In this document: positions 8,233-9,929 of the stretch, one piece after another | Numbering within the stretch: position 1 is the stretch's first letter | Layout: each line of letters begins with the position of its first letter | Source of the DNA: SAR324 cluster bacterium | Lineage (GTDB): Bacteria; SAR324; NAC60-12 | Length of the DNA stretch: 9,929 nucleotides | NCBI GenBank assembly: GCA_028822475.1 | Contig: JAPKDT010000063.1 | Location: 1-9,929, forward strand | Reading direction: 5' to 3' | The notes under the pieces: model-generated | What the model was told of the DNA's origin: nothing | Databases searched by the model: none | Seen by the model: the letters and a program-made list of their open reading frames with translations, nothing else | Made by a program: the position numbers and the translations under genes

Positions 8233-8595
8233 TTATTTTCTTTCAGAATGTCCGGAGCAATCAGCAAATCCACTGACATTGTCTCCAGGAAACGGATCTA
8301 CACCACCGGGATGAAACGGATTACATTTTAATATGCGCCGCAGGCTCAGATAAGTCCCTTTCCAGAAACCAAGTCTTTGGTAAGATTCCAGCGCATAGGC
8401 TGAACAACTTGGATAAAATCTGCAGGAAGCCGGTAAAAAAGGAGACAGCCAGTAGCGGTATGCTTTGATGAAACCCACCATCACACGCTTGAAAAAGCTG
8501 CTCAATGTCTGCTCAGTGTAGATTCCTCGGTAAATCCCAAAGCTCTGCGTCGCCGTACTCTGCCTCGTATCTTCCGTTTCAGTTACTGGATTCAT
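8233..8595 (-). CDS. yidD: Membrane protein insertion efficiency factor YidD
   Basis: YidD is a small, membrane-associated protein encoded next to yidC and thought to aid YidC-dependent insertion. The core is unmistakable: a short amphipathic or hydrophobic segment (GFIKAYRYWLSPFLPASC, 41-58), the cysteine-rich motif CRFYPSCSAYALE (58-70) and KCNPFHPGGVDP (90-101), with Cys at 58, 64 and 91. At 120 residues it is longer than the usual 70-90, because about 38 residues without family resemblance precede the core. The annotated ATG overlaps the end of rnpA by 17 bp. An in-frame Met at residue 39 (codon 8479-8481) would give a normal-length protein. Neither start has a clear Shine-Dalgarno sequence, so the true start is unresolved; the gene identity is not in doubt. 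Confidence 0.93.
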   Translation of the reverse strand: MNPVTETEDTRQSTATQSFGIYRGIYTEQTLSSFFKRVMVGFIKAYRYWLSPFLPASCRFYPSCSAYALESYQRLGFWKGTYLSLRRILKCNPFHPGGVDPFPGDNVSGFADCSGHSERK

Positions 8596-8941
8596 GATTT
8601 AAATCGTTGAAAAACCGTCTGACCTGACGCATGACATAAGCTGATTCCAACTTGTACTTTGGAGGGTTGCTTACAAAAAAACAAATATCAAACGCATAGT
8701 TCAGGTGAGCACGTTCCTGACGGATCGCTTCCCTGATAAACCGCTTGATCTTATTCCGACAAGGGGAATTTCCGACCTTCTTTTTAACGGAGATTGAAAA
8801 ACGGCTGGGCTCAGCTGCTGACATCTTGTATTTGACACCAATCGGTCCCAAAGATTGATAGACACCCTGCTCGAAAACTTCCCTGACAGCTCGGCTGTTA
8901 TGCAGCCGGACTGCTTTCGGAAAAGTACTCCGCAGGCTCAT
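8579..8941 (-). CDS. rnpA: Ribonuclease P protein component, RnpA
   Basis: RnpA is the basic protein cofactor of RNase P. It helps the catalytic RNA bind precursor tRNA and remove its 5' leader. The 120-residue length is normal. The RNR-type RNA-binding motif is seen at 54-71 (KKVGNSPCRNKIKRFIRE), where the usual alanine-valine before the RN is replaced by serine-proline-cysteine. The N-terminus (FPKAVRLHNSRAVREVFEQG) matches the typical substrate-binding region. The start ATG overlaps the rpmH stop by four bases (ATGA), and the canonical rpmH-rnpA order supports both calls. No Shine-Dalgarno sequence is obvious, so translation is probably coupled to rpmH. Confidence 0.96.
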   Translation of the reverse strand: MSLRSTFPKAVRLHNSRAVREVFEQGVYQSLGPIGVKYKMSAAEPSRFSISVKKKVGNSPCRNKIKRFIREAIRQERAHLNYAFDICFFVSNPPKYKLESAYVMRQVRRFFNDLNHESSN

Positions 8942-9072
8942 GCACTGAGGCGTTTTCTGCCTTTGGCGCGTCGACGTTTAATAACTCTGCGTCCACCTGG
9001 AGTTGCCATGCGGGCACGGAACCCATGTTTCATTTTGCGCCGTCGGTTGTTCGGCTGAAAAGTACGTTTCAT
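8938..9072 (-). CDS. rpmH: 50S ribosomal protein L34, RpmH
   Basis: A 44-codon frame encodes ribosomal protein L34 of the large subunit. The product starts MKRTFQPNNRRRKMKHGFRA and continues through RMATPGGRRVIKRRRAKGRK to end LSA. This matches the family's conserved pattern (KRTFQPN, then HGFRARMATP-GR-V---RR-KGR--L) over its whole length. The protein is strongly basic, as expected for an rRNA-binding protein. The stop codon overlaps the rnpA start (ATGA). It is the first gene of the cluster, so its upstream side should carry the cluster promoter. The ribosome binding site is weak: only AAG in an AT-rich stretch. Confidence 0.97.
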   Translation of the reverse strand: MKRTFQPNNRRRKMKHGFRARMATPGGRRVIKRRRAKGRKRLSA

Positions 9073-9147
9073 TGCTTAACTAATATACGTTGTTATGTAA
9101 AGGCTACGAGTTTTGTCTCGTTGCGGAAGGATCAACAAGTCTGCAGA

Positions 9148-9161
9148 TGTTAACTTTAACA
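9148..9161. repeat. 14-bp palindrome TGTTAA-CT-TTAACA
   Basis: TGTTAA (9148-9153) and TTAACA (9156-9161) are perfect inverted repeats around CT. It lies 10 bp from the 17-bp palindrome and about 76 bp upstream of the rpmH start codon. The internal 10-mer TTAACTTTAA also occurs at 6112-6121, just upstream of gltB. Confidence 0.35.
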
Positions 9162-9171
9162 AGTCATTCTG

Positions 9172-9188
9172 AATTGAATAATTCAATT
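9172..9188. repeat. 17-bp perfect palindrome (operator-like)
   Basis: AATTGAAT (9172-9179) and ATTCAATT (9181-9188) are perfect inverted repeats around one central A. With a 1-base centre it cannot form a normal RNA hairpin without opening pairs. It is therefore better read as a possible dimeric protein-binding site just downstream of the candidate rpmH promoter. Confidence 0.4.
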
Positions 9189-9206
9189 TATCTATAAAAC
9201 CTACGA

Positions 9207-9235
9207 AGTTTAACTCATTTTATTTTGCATGACAA
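9207..9235 (-). promoter_or_regulatory. Candidate promoter for the rpmH-rnpA-yidD-yidC cluster
   Basis: On the minus strand TTGTCA (9230-9235, 5 of 6 matches to the -35 consensus) is separated by exactly 17 bases from TAAACT (9207-9212, 4 of 6). A start near 9200 would give a leader of about 130 bases that includes both palindromes at 9172-9188 and 9148-9161. A weaker alternative is TTGACG (9354-9359) with an 18-base spacer to CATAAA (9330-9335). Confidence 0.3.
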
Positions 9236-9364
9236 GCTTTTTAGTGTTAATGCATTCAACTCTTTTCCTTATGAGAAGCAAAAAAAGCTTTTGCAAACAT
9301 CAATTTCTCTAGCTACTTAAATAATCTTATTTATGTGCGTCATTCTTGGGTGCCGTCAAAAGCT

Positions 9365-9402
9365 GAAACTCTCAAACTTGGAAAAGTTTAAACTTTGAAA
9401 CT
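9365..9402. repeat. Cluster of AAACTT/AAGTTT inverted repeats
   Basis: A perfect 14-bp palindrome AAAGTTTAAACTTT occupies 9383-9396. A further AAACTT at 9374-9379 pairs with AAGTTT at 9384-9389, giving three alternating half-sites. The block is flanked by two direct copies of GAAACT at 9365-9370 and 9397-9402. The layout resembles a multi-site operator, but the binding protein is unknown. Confidence 0.4.
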
Positions 9403-9411
9403 ATTTTACAT

Positions 9412-9428
9412 TAACCCCATTAGGGTTA
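9412..9428. repeat. Inverted repeat TAACCC-N5-GGGTTA
   Basis: TAACCC (9412-9417) and GGGTTA (9423-9428) form a perfect 6-bp inverted repeat with a 5-base loop. No T-run follows on either strand, so it is not a clear terminator. Confidence 0.3.
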
Positions 9429-9450
9429 GACCTTTGTAGTTTTATATGAG

Positions 9451-9476
9451 TTTACCCTTGCTTATCCAGGGCTAAA
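9451..9476. repeat. Imperfect hairpin TTTACCCT / AGGG(c)TAAA
   Basis: TTTACCCT (9451-9458) pairs with AGGG (9468-9471) and TAAA (9473-9476), with one bulged C and a 9-base loop that contains TTATCC. A run of six T lies shortly after at 9483-9488 on the plus strand, giving a weak terminator look, but no plus-strand gene precedes it. Confidence 0.25.
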
Positions 9477-9530
9477 TTCTAATTTTTTCATTACCCTTTT
9501 TGCGCCTCAGATCAGTGTTTCTAGACCATT

Positions 9531-9580
9531 TTACAATATCTTACATATATTTACGAATATTTAATATTTCTTACAATTAA
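9531..9580. repeat. Five consecutive 10-bp TTAC-type repeats
   Basis: Five adjacent decamers each start with TTA: at 9531, 9541, 9551, 9561 and 9571. Four of the five start TTAC, and most continue with an AT-rich ATAT-like half. The period is exactly 10 bp, close to one helical turn, and the segment is almost pure A+T. It could be a curved or easily melted element, an array of binding sites, or an AT-rich promoter for the downstream gene. Within it TTTACG (9550-9555) and TACAAT (9572-9577) are 16 bases apart, promoter-like on the plus strand. Confidence 0.45.
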
Positions 9581-9720
9581 GTACTAGATTGTCAATTGAA
9601 TATAACCGAAAGATGTCTAAAATTAAAGACTGTCTGCTCCGTCTTGGCGCAGTTTATTTGCGGGTTGTTCTTGGTTGGTTCACCGTTTATTTTATTAACT
9701 CAATATTTTTGGAGTTTGTT

Positions 9721-9929
9721 ATGCGTAAATATTTATTAGGAATCAGCGTTCTGATGAGTCTGGATTCCCTCACTGCTTGTAGTGATCGTAGTTCATGCAG
9801 TTCAGTCTCAGATGGAATCGGAACGACTGGAAAAACCTTAGAAACAGGAACAACACGAAGCGATGGAGCAGCTTGTTCCGTTGGAACAATTGCTGTTCCG
9901 AGTTCGGATAGTGATTTGGGGATTACTAC
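9721..9929 (+). CDS. Putative lipoprotein, 5' part only (cut by window edge)
   Basis: The frame stays open from an ATG to the window end (69 complete codons visible). The start is well supported: GGAG lies six bases upstream. The product begins with a lipoprotein signal peptide, MRKYLLGISVLMSLDSLTAC: a basic N-terminus, a hydrophobic core and the lipobox L-T-A-C with the lipidation cysteine at residue 20. Residue D15 inside the hydrophobic region is unusual. The mature part seen so far is rich in Ser, Thr and Gly, with further cysteines at residues 26 and 52, and has no recognised domain. Residues +2 and +3 after the cysteine are Ser-Asp, so the classical inner-membrane Asp at +2 is absent. 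An in-frame ATG at 9613 would add 36 residues, but it has only a weak ribosome binding site and would bury the signal peptide. Function is unknown. It is transcribed away from rpmH. Confidence 0.65.
   Translation, partial: MRKYLLGISVLMSLDSLTACSDRSSCSSVSDGIGTTGKTLETGTTRSDGAACSVGTIAVPSSDSDLGIT

Larger units (their letters stand above)
9073..9720. other. 648-bp non-coding divergent region upstream of rpmH
   Basis: No convincing complete gene exists on either strand, and the stretch is visibly richer in A and T than the flanking genes. It must contain the promoter of the rpmH cluster on the minus strand and probably that of the plus-strand lipoprotein gene. It holds palindromes at 9148-9161, 9172-9188, 9383-9396 and 9412-9428, a hairpin at 9451-9476 and a phased decamer array at 9531-9580, described separately. 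Because rpmH often sits beside dnaA and oriC, I searched for TTATCCACA-type boxes. The best matches are only 7 of 9: TTATCCAGG at 9462-9470, TTATCTATA at 9188-9196 and TTATGTAAA at 9093-9101. That is not enough to call an origin. No tRNA or rRNA was recognised. Confidence 0.7.

Noticed and set aside
9278..9294. GCAAAA-N5-TTTTGC hairpin in the intergenic region as a terminator
   Set aside because: The stem is weak and mostly A-T pairs, no gene ends nearby, and neither side has a proper following T-run.
9613..9720. In-frame upstream ATG extending the lipoprotein by 36 residues
   Set aside because: It has a weak ribosome binding site and would place a second hydrophobic segment before the lipoprotein signal peptide. 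The ATG at 9721 has GGAG at ideal spacing.

Overview
The window is an ordinary bacterial core-gene region followed by an unusual non-coding stretch. Six complete genes lie on the minus strand. In transcription order they are rpmH, rnpA, yidD, yidC, a 355-bp gap, gltB and gltD. At the right edge a plus-strand gene begins and runs out of the window; its product looks like a lipoprotein. The host is probably a Gram-negative (diderm) bacterium. YidC carries the large periplasmic domain between its first two membrane segments, GOGAT is of the two-subunit NADPH type, and the right-hand gene has a lipobox. Base composition by eye is moderate in the genes and clearly AT-rich between them. I cannot assign a lineage from the sequence alone.

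Region 1 (32-6092): gltB and gltD encode the large and small subunits of glutamate synthase, separated by 16 bp. GltB takes the amide nitrogen of glutamine, channels it to an FMN site and makes glutamate from 2-oxoglutarate. GltD supplies electrons from NADPH through FAD and iron-sulfur clusters.

Region 2 (6093-6447): a 355-bp leader upstream of gltB. It holds a promoter-like pair, a six-codon mini-ORF with a good Shine-Dalgarno sequence, an imperfect hairpin overlapping the mini-ORF stop codon, and a 21-bp-spaced GCGACA repeat. All are candidates only.

Region 3 (6448-9072): rpmH-rnpA-yidD-yidC, the classical ribosomal protein L34 / RNase P protein / membrane insertion cluster. It is very compact: rpmH and rnpA overlap by 4 bp (ATGA), rnpA and yidD by 17 bp as annotated, and yidD and yidC are 15 bp apart. 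These genes link ribosome assembly, tRNA 5' maturation and membrane protein insertion.

Region 4 (9073-9720): 648 bp without a convincing gene, between divergent genes. It contains several near-perfect palindromes and five consecutive decamers with an exact 10-bp period. In many bacteria the side upstream of rpmH carries dnaA or the origin, but dnaA is not here and no strong DnaA box is visible. This is the part most worth a second look.

Region 5 (9721-9929): the 5' end of a plus-strand gene for a Ser/Thr/Gly-rich putative lipoprotein, cut by the window edge. I found no mobile element, CRISPR array, tRNA or rRNA, and no clear new biological system.
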